A stretch of 64,000 nt of DNA from NCBI RefSeq assembly GCF_020215645.1, contig NZ_CP084058.1, positions 8,494,001 through 8,558,000 on the forward strand, in the 5' to 3' direction. Made by a program: the position numbers and the translations under genes. Below, in pieces: positions 1-7,705 of this stretch. How positions within the stretch are numbered: the stretch's first letter is position 1; each line of letters opens with the position of its first letter. Under the pieces are notes generated by a model. The model saw only the letters and a list, made by a program, of their open reading frames with translations. It searched no databases and had not been told where the DNA came from. Origin of the DNA: Nonomuraea gerenzanensis (GTDB lineage: Bacteria > Actinomycetota > Actinomycetes > Streptosporangiales > Streptosporangiaceae).

Positions 1-374
1 CCTCGCCGTACTACGCCGCCGCGAGCTGCGCGCTGGCGCTGGACGCCTTCGGCGGCGACGCCTCGCGGGACGCGGTGCGCGCGGCGGCCGAGTGGGTGCT
101 GGCCACGCAGCGGCCGGACGGCTCCTGGGGCCGGTGGGAGGGCACGGCCGAGGAGAGCGCGTACGCGATCCAGATCCTGCTGCTGACCCGGGGGCACGAG
201 GAGCCACGGCGCCTGCGGGCGGCGGAGCGCGGTGAGCCGCACCTGACCGGCTCGGCCGGCGACCATCCGCCGCTCTGGCACGACAAGGACCTGTACGTCC
301 CCAGGGCCGTGGCCCGCGCCGCGGTGATCGCGTCGTCGCACCTCATCCGGCGCGCGCGGGCCGGGGCGGGCTAG
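1..374 (+). CDS. Terpene cyclase / prenyltransferase-squalene oxidase repeat protein, 3' end only
   Basis: The reading frame is already open at position 3 and ends at TAG 372-374, so the 5' part lies outside the window. The visible tail of about 123 residues carries QRPDGSWGRWEGT, a QW-type repeat typical of class II terpene cyclases such as squalene-hopene and bacterial diterpene cyclases, followed by an alpha-helical end. Class II enzymes start cyclisation by protonation with a DxDD motif, which would be in the missing part. The neighbour is a class I terpene synthase on the opposite strand, so a two-step diterpene pathway is plausible but inferred. The TAG stop overlaps the neighbour's stop in a shared CTAG. 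Confidence 0.7.
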   Translation, partial: SPYYAAASCALALDAFGGDASRDAVRAAAEWVLATQRPDGSWGRWEGTAEESAYAIQILLLTRGHEEPRRLRAAERGEPHLTGSAGDHPPLWHDKDLYVPRAVARAAVIASSHLIRRARAGAG

Positions 375-1489
375 CCGCGATGAGCATCCGCATCCGCTGC
401 GAGGTCCTGCGCGGTGCAGGCGTGGGCGTCCCTGTCCGCGCCGAGGCCCCGGGCGACGTCGGCGTGCGCGTCCCTGTCCGCCGCGAGGTCCCGGACGGTG
501 TAGGCGTGCGTGTCCCTGGCCATGTACCAGCCTCCGCTGAAGGTCACGCACCTGTACTGCCCGTCCGCGACCCACGCCAGCCCGGCCGGCAGGTCGGCGA
601 CCGCCGCCGCGAAGTCCGCGTTGAGCGAGCGGATGTGCGCCGACACCCGCTCGACCGCCGCCTCGGTGCTCAGCCCCGCGCGTTCGAGGATCAGGACGGC
701 GTTCGGCTTGCCCTCGTCGCGCTCCCGCTGGAAGGTCCTGACGTCGTTGGCCAGCCGCAGGCACGCCGCACCCAGGTCGGTGACCTGCTCGACGGAGCTC
801 CAGACGGCGGCGTCGGCGTGATCCGGGCCGCAGATGCCCAGGGCCGCCAGCCACCACGTGTGGTAGAGGAAGGTGACGGCGGCGTGCGGCAGGTACTCCT
901 CGTACGCCGGCCACGGCTCGCCGCCCGTCGCCCAGACCCGCTCCTGCGCCATGGCCGCGCCGGTGCGTTCGAGCTGCGTCACCAGGCTGGGCACGTACGC
1001 GCCGGCGCCCTCGTAGCGGTGGAAGCGCGCGCACCACGTCCGCCAGGCCCGAAGGGCCTCGTCCACGGGCCCCGTGCCGCGGTCAGTGCCGCTGTGCGTG
1101 CCCGCCAGGACGGCGGCCAGGTCGCCGAACAGCGCCACGATGTCGCGGTCGGTCCACTCCCCCGCGATGTTGTCGGTGATGTCGTCCACGCCGAACAGGA
1201 TCGTGCTCAGCGCCCCGAGATCGGCGATCCGCTCCCGCGGCGCGTCCGGGAACGTGGCCGCGGCGGACAGGCAGCTGAAGGCCAGGCGGCTGGCGGCGCT
1301 GTTGCCGTCGGCGAACAGCGAGGCATGCGGGCGCAGCAACCGCTCCACCTCGGGGACGGCGCCGAGCGCGGCATCCAGGACGTCACCCCGGTCCTGCTCG
1401 GGCACGCCGGCCAGTTGATGTGACTGTTCGAGGAGCTGGTCGGCGAGGTCATTGCGGATGCCGAAATAGGCGGGGGCGGGGTCGATCAC
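371..1489 (-). CDS. Class I terpene synthase
   Basis: The 372-residue protein has the two metal-binding motifs of class I terpene synthases: DDITD near residue 100 (the DDxxD motif) and NDVRTFQRE near residue 248 (the NSE triad). These bind Mg2+ and ionise a prenyl diphosphate. The fold is all-helical and cytoplasmic. Product and chain length cannot be read from sequence. The start is GTG at 1489; no Shine-Dalgarno is visible but a TATTAT hexamer lies 6 bp upstream, suggesting a leaderless transcript. The C terminus is odd: three 14-residue repeats rich in Asp, Ala and His (units ending DRDAH or DADAH) follow the catalytic domain, encoded by about 42-bp tandem repeats. Its stop converges with the upstream cyclase gene in CTAG. 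Confidence 0.85.
   Translation of the reverse strand: MIDPAPAYFGIRNDLADQLLEQSHQLAGVPEQDRGDVLDAALGAVPEVERLLRPHASLFADGNSAASRLAFSCLSAAATFPDAPRERIADLGALSTILFGVDDITDNIAGEWTDRDIVALFGDLAAVLAGTHSGTDRGTGPVDEALRAWRTWCARFHRYEGAGAYVPSLVTQLERTGAAMAQERVWATGGEPWPAYEEYLPHAAVTFLYHTWWLAALGICGPDHADAAVWSSVEQVTDLGAACLRLANDVRTFQRERDEGKPNAVLILERAGLSTEAAVERVSAHIRSLNADFAAAVADLPAGLAWVADGQYRCVTFSGGWYMARDTHAYTVRDLAADRDAHADVARGLGADRDAHACTAQDLAADADAHRG
380..505 (-). repeat. Three ~42-bp tandem repeats encoding the C-terminal tail of the terpene synthase
   Basis: Three in-frame units of about 42 bp encode 14-residue repeats ending in DRDAH, DRDAH and DADAH. They extend the terpene synthase past its conserved catalytic core, right up to the stop codon. 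Unit similarity at DNA level points to recent tandem duplication. Confidence 0.75.
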
Positions 1490-1546
1490 GTGCTAATAAT
1501 ACTGATTTTGACCTATTTCGTCGGAAATTTGACTAAATTGGGTCAA
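1490..1546 (-). promoter_or_regulatory. Probable leaderless promoter of the terpene synthase, with TTGAC/GTCAA repeats
   Basis: This is an AT-rich island in otherwise GC-rich DNA. On the minus strand TATTAT (1496-1501) lies 6 bp before the GTG start, which fits a -10 box of a leaderless mRNA. TTGAC occurs at 1508 and 1529, and an inverted GTCAA at 1542, giving TTGAC-N8-GTCAA; this may be an operator. No matching -35 box is clear. Confidence 0.4.
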
Positions 1547-1573
1547 GTCTCTGACTTCTGCGATTCTCGTTAC

Positions 1574-1602
1574 TTGAGAGGCGCTTTGCCCTCCGCTAGG
1601 GT
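1574..1602 (+). promoter_or_regulatory. Sigma-70-type promoter of the conservon
   Basis: TTGAGA (1574-1579) and TAGGGT (1597-1602) are separated by exactly 17 bp, close to the actinobacterial housekeeping promoter consensus. Transcription would start near 1609 and give a leader of about 75 nt before the ATG at 1683. Confidence 0.65.
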
Positions 1603-1682
1603 TCCTTGATCGATATGATGTCCCGCGTCACCGCATGCCAGGTGGCCGGAACACAACATGTGACTTTCACAGGGTGGATACA

Positions 1683-4049
1683 ATGCGCTTCCGCAAGACG
1701 CGGCTGCGGACCAAGATCACAGCGATGCTGCTCTCCCTGGCGGCATTGTGGGTCTTCGCCGCGTGGGTCACCCTCCGCGAGGGTGTCAACCTCCTGTGGG
1801 TCTCCCAGCTCGACGCCTCCGTGTCGGCCCCGAGCGACCCCTTGCTCTTCGCTCTGCAGAGAGAGCGCCGGCTGTCCATGGTCAGGCTGAGCGAGAAGAC
1901 GGTCCAGACCCGCAAAGAGCTCGAGACCCAGCGGAAGGAGACCGACCGCCTGCACGCCGCCTTCCGCGAGGAAGCCGACACCACGGTCGTGAGCTGGGCC
2001 CTGGACGACCAGGGCGAGGAGCGGCTCGCCGGGATGCTCAAGCGGCTGGAGTCGCTCAAGGAGATCCGCAAGAGCATCGACGCGGGCCGCTTCGACCGGG
2101 GCCAGACGTCGGGGGCCTACGACGGCGTCATCGACCCCATCTACGCCCTCTACGGCTCGCTGGCGACGCTCGACGACAAGGAGCTGGCCAAGGACGTCCG
2201 CTCCCTGCTCGCCCTCAGCCGCGCCCGTGAGCTGCTCACCAGGGAGGACGCCCTGCTGGCCAGCGCCCTCGGCGAGGGGCGGCTGACGCCCGCGACGGTG
2301 GCCGAGTTCGCCCAGCTCGTGGGCTCGTGGCGGATCACCGCCGAACAGGCCGCGACCGACCTGCCCGACAGCGACAGGGCCGCCTACGACAAGCTGGTCA
2401 AGGGCCAGGCGTCCGTACGGCTGCAGAGCCTCGAACGGCAGGTCATGCAGTACGACCAGGCCGCGCTGAGCCTGCCCTTCACCACCGAGGAGTGGAAGGC
2501 GGCGACCGAGCGGTTCCTCGCCGACTTCAACACCATGGTGCTCGACGCGGGCGACAGAGTGGTGGACCGCACCGTGCCGGTCGCCGTCAACGTCATCATC
2601 CGGCTGGTCCTGGCCGGCGGTCTCGGCCTGCTGGCGGTCATCGCCTCGATCATCCTGTCCATCACCACGGCCAGGGCGCTGCTCGCCCAGCTCCAGAAGC
2701 TGCGCGACGCCGCCCACGAGCTGTCCGACGAGCGCCTGCCCGGCATCGTCGAGCGCATCGGTCACGGCGAGGAGGTGGACGTCGCCAAGGAGGCCCCCGC
2801 GCTCGACTTCGGTGACGACGAGATCGGCCAGGTGGGCCAGGCGTTCAACACCGTGCAGCGCACCGCCATCGCCGTCGCCGCCGAGCAGGCCGAGCTGCGC
2901 CGCAGCATCCGCGACATCCTGCTCAGCCTGGCGCGCAGGACGCAGGGCCTGGTGCACCGCCAGCTCACCGTGCTGGACGTGATGGAGCGCCGCGAGACCG
3001 ACCCCGAGGAGCTGAAGGAGCTCTTCCGCCTGGACCACCTGGCCATCCGCATGCGCCGCAACGCGGAGAACCTCATCGTCCTGTCCGGCTCCTCCCCCGC
3101 CCGTACGTGGCGGCGCTCGGTGCCCATGGTGGACGTGGTCCGCGGCGCGCTGGCCGAGGTCGAGGACTACACCCGCGTCTCGCTCCTGCCGATGGGCGAC
3201 GTGGTGCTCGTCGGCCGCGCCGTCGGTGACGTCATCCACCTGCTGGCCGAGCTGATCGAGAACGCCGTGTCGTTCTCGCCCCCGTACACGAACGTGCAGG
3301 TCAGCGGACAGCTCGTGGCCAACGGGTACGTGATCGAGATCGAGGACCGCGGCCTGGGCATGAAGCCCGAGGACCTGGACGCGGCCAACGAGCGCATCGC
3401 CGACCCGCCCGAGTTCCGCATCACCGGCACCGCCCGGCTGGGGCTCTACGTGGTCAGCCAGCTCGCCAGGCGCCACGACATCCAGGTGGTGCTCAAGGCG
3501 TCGCCGTACGGTGGCACCACGGTCGTGGTGCTGCTGCCGCAGGAGCTCGTCCAGCTCGACCCCACGCCCGAGCCGCGCGACGGCGGCACGCGGGAGGGGC
3601 TGCCGCGCAGGCAGCCGGCCGTCGCCACGGCCACCAGGCCCGCCACGGCGGAGAACGTGCGCACGCTGCCCTCGCGGCCCGTCCCCGCCTCCGTTCCCGA
3701 GCCCCGGCCCGCCCGATCGGCGCGGCAGGAAGCCGCACCCCGGCCCGTGCGGCCGGCGCGGCCGGAGCCCGTGCCCGCCCCCGAACCATCAGCACCAACG
3801 CCAGCCGAACCGGAGCAGGAGTCTGTGACCGAGTTCACACCAGGGGGGCTCCCCCTTCGGGTGCCCCAGGCCAACCTGGCGCCAGCGCTGCGGGACGACA
3901 CGCCCACGCAGCCCGACCTTGAGGAGGACGATGACGAGCGTTCGCCGGAGGAGATCCGCGCGATGATGGGATCTCTGCAGTCAGGCACCCGTCGCGGCCG
4001 CTCCCAGGCGGCCAAGATGCTGGAGGAACAGCAAGGAGGTGACGCATGA
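1683..4049 (+). CDS. Nitrate/nitrite-sensing-domain sensor histidine kinase, conservon component (CvnA-type)
   Basis: This 788-residue membrane kinase has TM1 at about residues 12-30, an extracytoplasmic NIT-like domain with the motif QRERRLSM, TM2 at about 300-330, a HAMP-like linker, and a C-terminal HATPase domain (N box ELIENAVSF near 525; G boxes EDRGLGM and GTARLGLYV). The last ~170 residues are a Pro/Ala/Arg-rich disordered tail. I chose ATG 1683 rather than an upstream in-frame ATG at 1635 because it starts directly at the basic MRFRKTRLR segment before TM1. It overlaps the roadblock gene by ATGA, and four genes in this order form a conservon: a membrane kinase-like sensor with a GTPase switch, known from Streptomyces to influence differentiation. 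The signal sensed is unknown. Confidence 0.9.
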   Translation: MRFRKTRLRTKITAMLLSLAALWVFAAWVTLREGVNLLWVSQLDASVSAPSDPLLFALQRERRLSMVRLSEKTVQTRKELETQRKETDRLHAAFREEADTTVVSWALDDQGEERLAGMLKRLESLKEIRKSIDAGRFDRGQTSGAYDGVIDPIYALYGSLATLDDKELAKDVRSLLALSRARELLTREDALLASALGEGRLTPATVAEFAQLVGSWRITAEQAATDLPDSDRAAYDKLVKGQASVRLQSLERQVMQYDQAALSLPFTTEEWKAATERFLADFNTMVLDAGDRVVDRTVPVAVNVIIRLVLAGGLGLLAVIASIILSITTARALLAQLQKLRDAAHELSDERLPGIVERIGHGEEVDVAKEAPALDFGDDEIGQVGQAFNTVQRTAIAVAAEQAELRRSIRDILLSLARRTQGLVHRQLTVLDVMERRETDPEELKELFRLDHLAIRMRRNAENLIVLSGSSPARTWRRSVPMVDVVRGALAEVEDYTRVSLLPMGDVVLVGRAVGDVIHLLAELIENAVSFSPPYTNVQVSGQLVANGYVIEIEDRGLGMKPEDLDAANERIADPPEFRITGTARLGLYVVSQLARRHDIQVVLKASPYGGTTVVVLLPQELVQLDPTPEPRDGGTREGLPRRQPAVATATRPATAENVRTLPSRPVPASVPEPRPARSARQEAAPRPVRPARPEPVPAPEPSAPTPAEPEQESVTEFTPGGLPLRVPQANLAPALRDDTPTQPDLEEDDDERSPEEIRAMMGSLQSGTRRGRSQAAKMLEEQQGGDA

Positions 4050-4465
4050 CCCCCACCGCGGGCACCGACCTCAACTGGTTGATGGACGACCTGGTCAACC
4101 GGGTCAAGGAGGCCGAACACGCGATCGTGCTGTCGTCCGACGGGCTGCTGATGGCCTCGTCGGCCGCGCTGCAGCGGACCGACGGCGAGCACCTGTCCGC
4201 CGTCGCCTCCGGGCTGCAGAGCCTGGCCAAGGGCGTCTCCGACCACATCTCCGGTGGTGCGGTGCGGCAGACGGTCGTGGAGTGGAAGAACCAGTTCCTC
4301 ATCGTCACCGCGGCCGGCGAGCGGGCCTGCCTGGCCGTCCTCTGCGCGCAGAACGCCGACATCGGGCTGGTCGCGTACGAGATGGCGATGATGGTCGCGC
4401 GGGTGGGCCAGTATCTCACCTCGGGCGCGCGCAACGCCGAGGCCGCCGCCAGGAGCGACCGGTGA
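4046..4465 (+). CDS. Roadblock/LC7 domain protein, conservon component (CvnB-type)
   Basis: A 139-residue single-domain roadblock/LC7 protein. The order is LNWLMDDLV helix, core strand AIVLSSDGLLMA, and C-terminal strand FLIVTAAGERACLAVL, as in MglB-like GTPase regulators. It is cytoplasmic and probably modulates the GTPase encoded two genes downstream, as MglB does for MglA; that partner role is inference from the family. ATGA overlap with the kinase and GTGA overlap with the next gene indicate translational coupling. Confidence 0.9.
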   Translation: MTPTAGTDLNWLMDDLVNRVKEAEHAIVLSSDGLLMASSAALQRTDGEHLSAVASGLQSLAKGVSDHISGGAVRQTVVEWKNQFLIVTAAGERACLAVLCAQNADIGLVAYEMAMMVARVGQYLTSGARNAEAAARSDR

Positions 4466-4839
4466 GAGGCGCGGACGAGCCCACGGACGAGCACTGGGTG
4501 GATCCGGAGATCATCCGGCCCTACGTGGTGACCCGTGGCCGTACCCAGCCTGCCCACGGCAGGTTCGACCTGATCTCCATGGCGCTGGCGGTCGGCCCGC
4601 CGCCGGGGCCGGACGCCGGGCTCGACCCCGAACACCTGCGCATACTCCAGCTCTGCCGCGAACCCAAGTCCGTAGCCGAGATAGCCGCATACCTGGACCT
4701 CCCGGCCGGCACCATCCGCGTGCTGCTCGGCGACCTGTTCGACCGCGAACTCGTCTCTGCCCAGGAACCCCGATCCGAGGTGGACATGCACGACATGAAG
4801 ATGTACAGGGCGGTGCTCGATGGTCTTCGCTCGCTCTGA
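4462..4839 (+). CDS. DUF742 domain protein, conservon component (CvnC-type)
   Basis: The 125-residue protein contains the family hallmark RPYVVTRGRTQP near its N terminus and a winged-helix-like C-terminal half (SVAEIAAYLDLPAGTIRVLLGD). The start is GTG 4462, fixed by a GTGA overlap with the roadblock stop; longer in-frame starts would run inside the roadblock gene. It probably acts as an adaptor in the conservon complex. Its last 20 bp overlap the start of the GTPase gene. Confidence 0.88.
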   Translation: MRGADEPTDEHWVDPEIIRPYVVTRGRTQPAHGRFDLISMALAVGPPPGPDAGLDPEHLRILQLCREPKSVAEIAAYLDLPAGTIRVLLGDLFDRELVSAQEPRSEVDMHDMKMYRAVLDGLRSL

Positions 4840-5407
4840 GCGTCCGCGCCTGCCGACGGCGATCAAGATCCTGGTCGCCGGCGGGTTCGGCGCGGGCAAG
4901 ACGACGATGGTGGGCGCGGTCTCCGAGACCAGGCCGCTGCGCACCGAAGAGGTGCTGACCGACCGTGGCATCGGCGTCGACGACCTCACCTCGGTCGAGG
5001 CCAAGCGCACCACCACCGTGGCGATGGACTTCGGCCGGATCACCCTCGGCAACGACTACGTCCTGTACCTGTTCGGCACGCCGGGGCAGGAGCGCTTCTG
5101 GTTCGTGTGGGACGAGCTGGCGGAGGGCTCGCTGGGCGCCGTCATCCTCGCCGACACCCGCCGCCTGGCCGACTGCTTCCCCTCGGTCGACTACTTCGAG
5201 CGGCGTGGCACGCCGTTCGTGGTGGCGGTCAACTGCTTCGAGGGGGCGCCGACGTTCGAGCTGGACGAGGTGCGGCTGGCGCTGCAGCTCAGCCCGTCCA
5301 TCCCGATCATCTTGTGTGACGCGCGCAAGCGCGACTCCAGCCGGGAGGTGCTGATCACGCTGGTCAAGCACTCGGCCAGGCTGCGCGCCGAACCGGTCGG
5401 CAGCTGA
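4820..5407 (+). CDS. Small Ras-like ATP/GTP-binding protein, conservon component (CvnD-type)
   Basis: The 195-residue GTPase shows a P loop GGFGAGKT (residues 21-28), a switch-I threonine region (KRTTTVAMDFGR), and a G3-like motif FGTPGQERF near residue 85. The canonical NKxD is replaced by VAVNCFEG, as in related family members. It probably switches state in response to the membrane kinase through the roadblock and DUF742 partners. It starts inside the DUF742 gene and is followed by a strong terminator, so it closes the operon. Confidence 0.9.
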   Translation: MVFARSERPRLPTAIKILVAGGFGAGKTTMVGAVSETRPLRTEEVLTDRGIGVDDLTSVEAKRTTTVAMDFGRITLGNDYVLYLFGTPGQERFWFVWDELAEGSLGAVILADTRRLADCFPSVDYFERRGTPFVVAVNCFEGAPTFELDEVRLALQLSPSIPIILCDARKRDSSREVLITLVKHSARLRAEPVGS

Positions 5408-5413
5408 CCCCCC

Positions 5414-5443
5414 GGGGGCTCGCGGTTCCGGCCGCGAGCCCCC
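5414..5443. terminator. Bidirectional terminator hairpin after the conservon
   Basis: A perfect 12-bp inverted repeat (GGGGGCTCGCGG and its complement) flanks the loop TTCCGG, 6 bp after the GTPase stop and 15 bp before the convergent phosphatase stop. There is no U tract, as is usual in GC-rich actinomycetes. Confidence 0.85.
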
Positions 5444-5458
5444 TCGACGGGGCGTCCG

Positions 5459-6007
5459 TCAGAAGCCGTCCGGCACCGTGTAGGACCACCCCGGCTGCCA
5501 GGCGAACCGCCCCTCCCCCACCGCCTCCTCCAGCGAGGCCCCGTCGAGCAGGCAGTCCAGCGCCCACCGGTTGGCGGAGTGGGCGATCACCAGCACCCGG
5601 GCGCCGTCCCAGCCCTTCGCGAGATCGTGCAGGAAGGCCCGCGTGGCCGCCACGACCTGGCGGTAGCTCTGCCCGCCGGGGAACGGCTCGTCGAGGTGGC
5701 GGGCCCGGCGTTCGGCGATCAGCGTGGCGGGGCTGCCGTTGAGGTCGCCGTAGTCGCATTCGCGCAGCCGCCGGTCCTGGTGGACCGGCGGGCAGCCGTC
5801 GGGGAACGCGATGCGGGCCGTCTGGACGGCGCGGTGCAGGTCGGAGACGAACACCGCCGCCAGGCCGTCGGAGCGGCGGCGTTCGCCCAGCTCGCGGGCC
5901 TGGCGGCGGCCCGTGGCCGACAGCTCGCCGGGGAGCCAGCCGGTGGCGATGCCGCTCTCGTTGTCGGTGGTGGTGGCATGCGTCTCGTAGATGAGCTCCA
6001 CGGCCAT
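5459..6007 (-). CDS. Histidine phosphatase superfamily protein, atypical active site
   Basis: The 182-residue protein follows the histidine-phosphatase fold: N-terminal catalytic strand, SDLHRAVQTA, RLRECDYGDLNG and the second catalytic block VIAHSANRWALD. The usual LxRHGET start is replaced by LIYETHATT, so the histidine is kept but the preceding arginine and following glycine are changed. A phosphatase or mutase role is likely, but the arginine that normally holds the phosphate is absent and activity may differ. The ATG at 6007 is preceded by GGAGC-like sequence. It is transcribed alone and converges on the conservon. Confidence 0.8.
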   Translation of the reverse strand: MAVELIYETHATTTDNESGIATGWLPGELSATGRRQARELGERRRSDGLAAVFVSDLHRAVQTARIAFPDGCPPVHQDRRLRECDYGDLNGSPATLIAERRARHLDEPFPGGQSYRQVVAATRAFLHDLAKGWDGARVLVIAHSANRWALDCLLDGASLEEAVGEGRFAWQPGWSYTVPDGF

Positions 6008-6106
6008 GACAGGGCTCCTTCGGCTCGATCGTGCACGGGCCGGCGGTGCGGGCCGCCCGGCTGATCTCCATCCTCGCCGGGCAGGACCGCCGGGGCCAGC
6101 GGCCCT

Positions 6107-6233
6107 GGCGTCGCGGGTCAGCCGCCGGGCCGTCGGCCTTGGCGTCGCGCGCCAGCTGCCGGGGTCAGCGGCACCGGCGTCACGCGTCAGTTGCCGGGGT
6201 CAGCGGCATCGGCGTCGCGCGTCAGTTGCCGGG
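6107..6233. repeat. Four ~35-bp tandem repeats covering and following the DUF6882 stop codon
   Basis: Units start at 6107, 6141, 6176 and 6211 and share the pattern GGCGTCGCGCGTCAGTTGCC. The unit at 6211 contains the real stop of the minus-strand gene (TCA at 6222-6224); the units further left carry copies of the same stop context 35 bp apart. The array looks like tandem duplication of a gene end into its downstream region. Confidence 0.75.
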
Positions 6234-6950
6234 CGGCGCGGACAGGGTCGCCTTGATGCCGGCCACGCGGCCGTACCCGTCGAAGTCCACGAGCCCCTCG
6301 AACCCCGGCCCGGCGATCCTGGCCTGGTCGCCGGCGAAGTCGGCGTCGAAGCCGCGCTTGACGGCGTAGCTGTGCAGGGCGCGCCGGCGGTCGCGGAGCA
6401 TCAGGCCGGTGAGCCCCTGCTGGAGGACGCGCATGACGCGGGCCGGCTCCGGCGCGGGCAGGCGGAAGTCCGGGTGCTCGACGAGGAAGGCGGCGCGCGT
6501 GCCGCCGCCCGCGTCGCCGTTGTAGGAGGACCAGAGGCCGGTCACCGCCTTGGCGGCCTCCGTCAGCAGCCCCGCCACGAGGTGCGGCTCCGTCGGCGAG
6601 CCCGGCAGGGCGCTGAACGGCACCTCCGCCGAGGCGAGCTCCTGGATGCCGTGCTGGAGCCCGAAGTCGCGCAGCCGTGCGGACGTGCCGACCACCGGCT
6701 CCGGCCAGCCGGACGGGTTCGCCCACGCCCACAGCCACGTGCCGGGGCCGGCGGCGGCGCTGCCGAGCAGGTGGAAGGCGGTGCAGGTGATCGTGCGGGC
6801 GCCGATGAAGTCGAAGCGTGGCTGCTGGAGGTCCACGTGCCAGCTGTGCTCGGCGAGGACCTCCTCCAGGTGGAGCTGGTGTTCCAGGGACAGGAGGGCG
6901 GCGTCGTCGAGCAGATCGGCGAGGGTGAGGGAATTGTGCACCTTCCGCAC
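6222..6950 (-). CDS. DUF6882-type protein of unknown function
   Basis: About 242 residues. The central motif GTWLWAWANPSGWPE and the flanking order (helical N terminus, all-beta centre, LRDFGLQHGI, then a second half ending in a beta strand KATLSA) match DUF6882-type proteins as I remember them. No catalytic residues can be named and no signal peptide or membrane segment is present. I start it at GTG 6950 because the longer open frame upstream is low-complexity shadow of the 2H gene; GTG 6941 is an alternative. It is divergent from the 2H phosphoesterase gene, with about 97 bp between starts. Confidence 0.65.
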   Translation of the reverse strand: MRKVHNSLTLADLLDDAALLSLEHQLHLEEVLAEHSWHVDLQQPRFDFIGARTITCTAFHLLGSAAAGPGTWLWAWANPSGWPEPVVGTSARLRDFGLQHGIQELASAEVPFSALPGSPTEPHLVAGLLTEAAKAVTGLWSSYNGDAGGGTRAAFLVEHPDFRLPAPEPARVMRVLQQGLTGLMLRDRRRALHSYAVKRGFDADFAGDQARIAGPGFEGLVDFDGYGRVAGIKATLSAPPGN

Positions 6951-7047
6951 CCTAGCGGCTGGGACGCCGCCCGCCGCGGCCCCGATGGGGCGGCGGTGGT
7001 GCGTTGGCGGGATCGACGGCATGCGGGTCCGGGAGGACAGTGGGGGG

Positions 7048-7557
7048 ATGACTGCCACCGGGACCAGGGTGTCGAGGGAAGGGGAGACGGCGCTCGTGCT
7101 CGACGTGCCGGAGGCGGAGCCTCTGGTGCGGCCGTGGCGGGCGCGGGACGTCGGCCTCGGCGCGCACGTGACCGTGCTGACGCCGTTCCTGCACGCCGGG
7201 GTGATCGACGAGGGTGTGCGTGGGGAGCTGCGGGCGTTGTTCGCCCGGTTTCCGGCGATCGACGTACGGTTCGGGGAGATCCGGCGGTTTCCCGGGGTGG
7301 TGTACCTGGCGCCGGAGCCGGTGGGGGTGTTCACGCGGCTGATCGAGGCGGTGACGGGGCGGTGGCCGCAGACGCCTCCCTACGGCGGGCTGTACGAGGA
7401 GATCGTGCCGCATCTGACCCTGGGGGTGGAGGGTGCCGTGGACGAGGTGCGGGTGGCCGGCGGGCTGCCGCTGGCGGCGCGGGTCTCGGCCGTGTCGCTG
7501 CTGGCGCGCGACGCCGTCGGGCGCTGGCGAACGGCCGGCCTCTTCCCGCTGGGCTGA
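7048..7557 (+). CDS. 2'-5' RNA ligase / 2H phosphoesterase family protein
   Basis: The 169-residue protein has the two HxTx motifs of the 2H superfamily: HVTVLTPF near residue 35 and HLTLG near residue 130. Members hydrolyse or ligate 2',5' or cyclic phosphodiester bonds in RNA or nucleotides; the substrate here is unknown. The ATG at 7048 has GGAGG 11-12 bp upstream and a G run adjacent; an in-frame ATG at 7021 would add nine residues. The stop codon lies inside the first unit of a downstream tandem-repeat array. Confidence 0.85.
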   Translation: MTATGTRVSREGETALVLDVPEAEPLVRPWRARDVGLGAHVTVLTPFLHAGVIDEGVRGELRALFARFPAIDVRFGEIRRFPGVVYLAPEPVGVFTRLIEAVTGRWPQTPPYGGLYEEIVPHLTLGVEGAVDEVRVAGGLPLAARVSAVSLLARDAVGRWRTAGLFPLG

Positions 7558-7656
7558 GCCGCGTCAGCTTCCCGCTGGGCTGAGCCGCCGCAGCTTCACG
7601 CCGGGCTGAGCCGCCGCAGCTTCACGCCGGGCTGAGCCGCGTCAGCGCTTGTACGG
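7553..7656. repeat. Four 26-bp tandem repeats beginning at the 2H gene stop codon
   Basis: Units at 7553, 7579, 7605 and 7631 share GCTGAGCCGC and most of the remaining positions; units 2 and 3 are identical. The first contains the TGA stop of the 2H phosphoesterase gene, so each later unit carries a copy of that stop. It fills most of the gap to the convergent MerR gene. Confidence 0.85.
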
Positions 7657-7705
7657 GGCGGCCAGGCGGGGCAGGCTGCGGCCGACAAGAACCGCCCGGC
7701 ACAGG

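Noticed and set aside
7553..7656. CRISPR-like array
   Set aside because: The repeats are directly contiguous without spacers and derive from a gene end; no cas genes are nearby.
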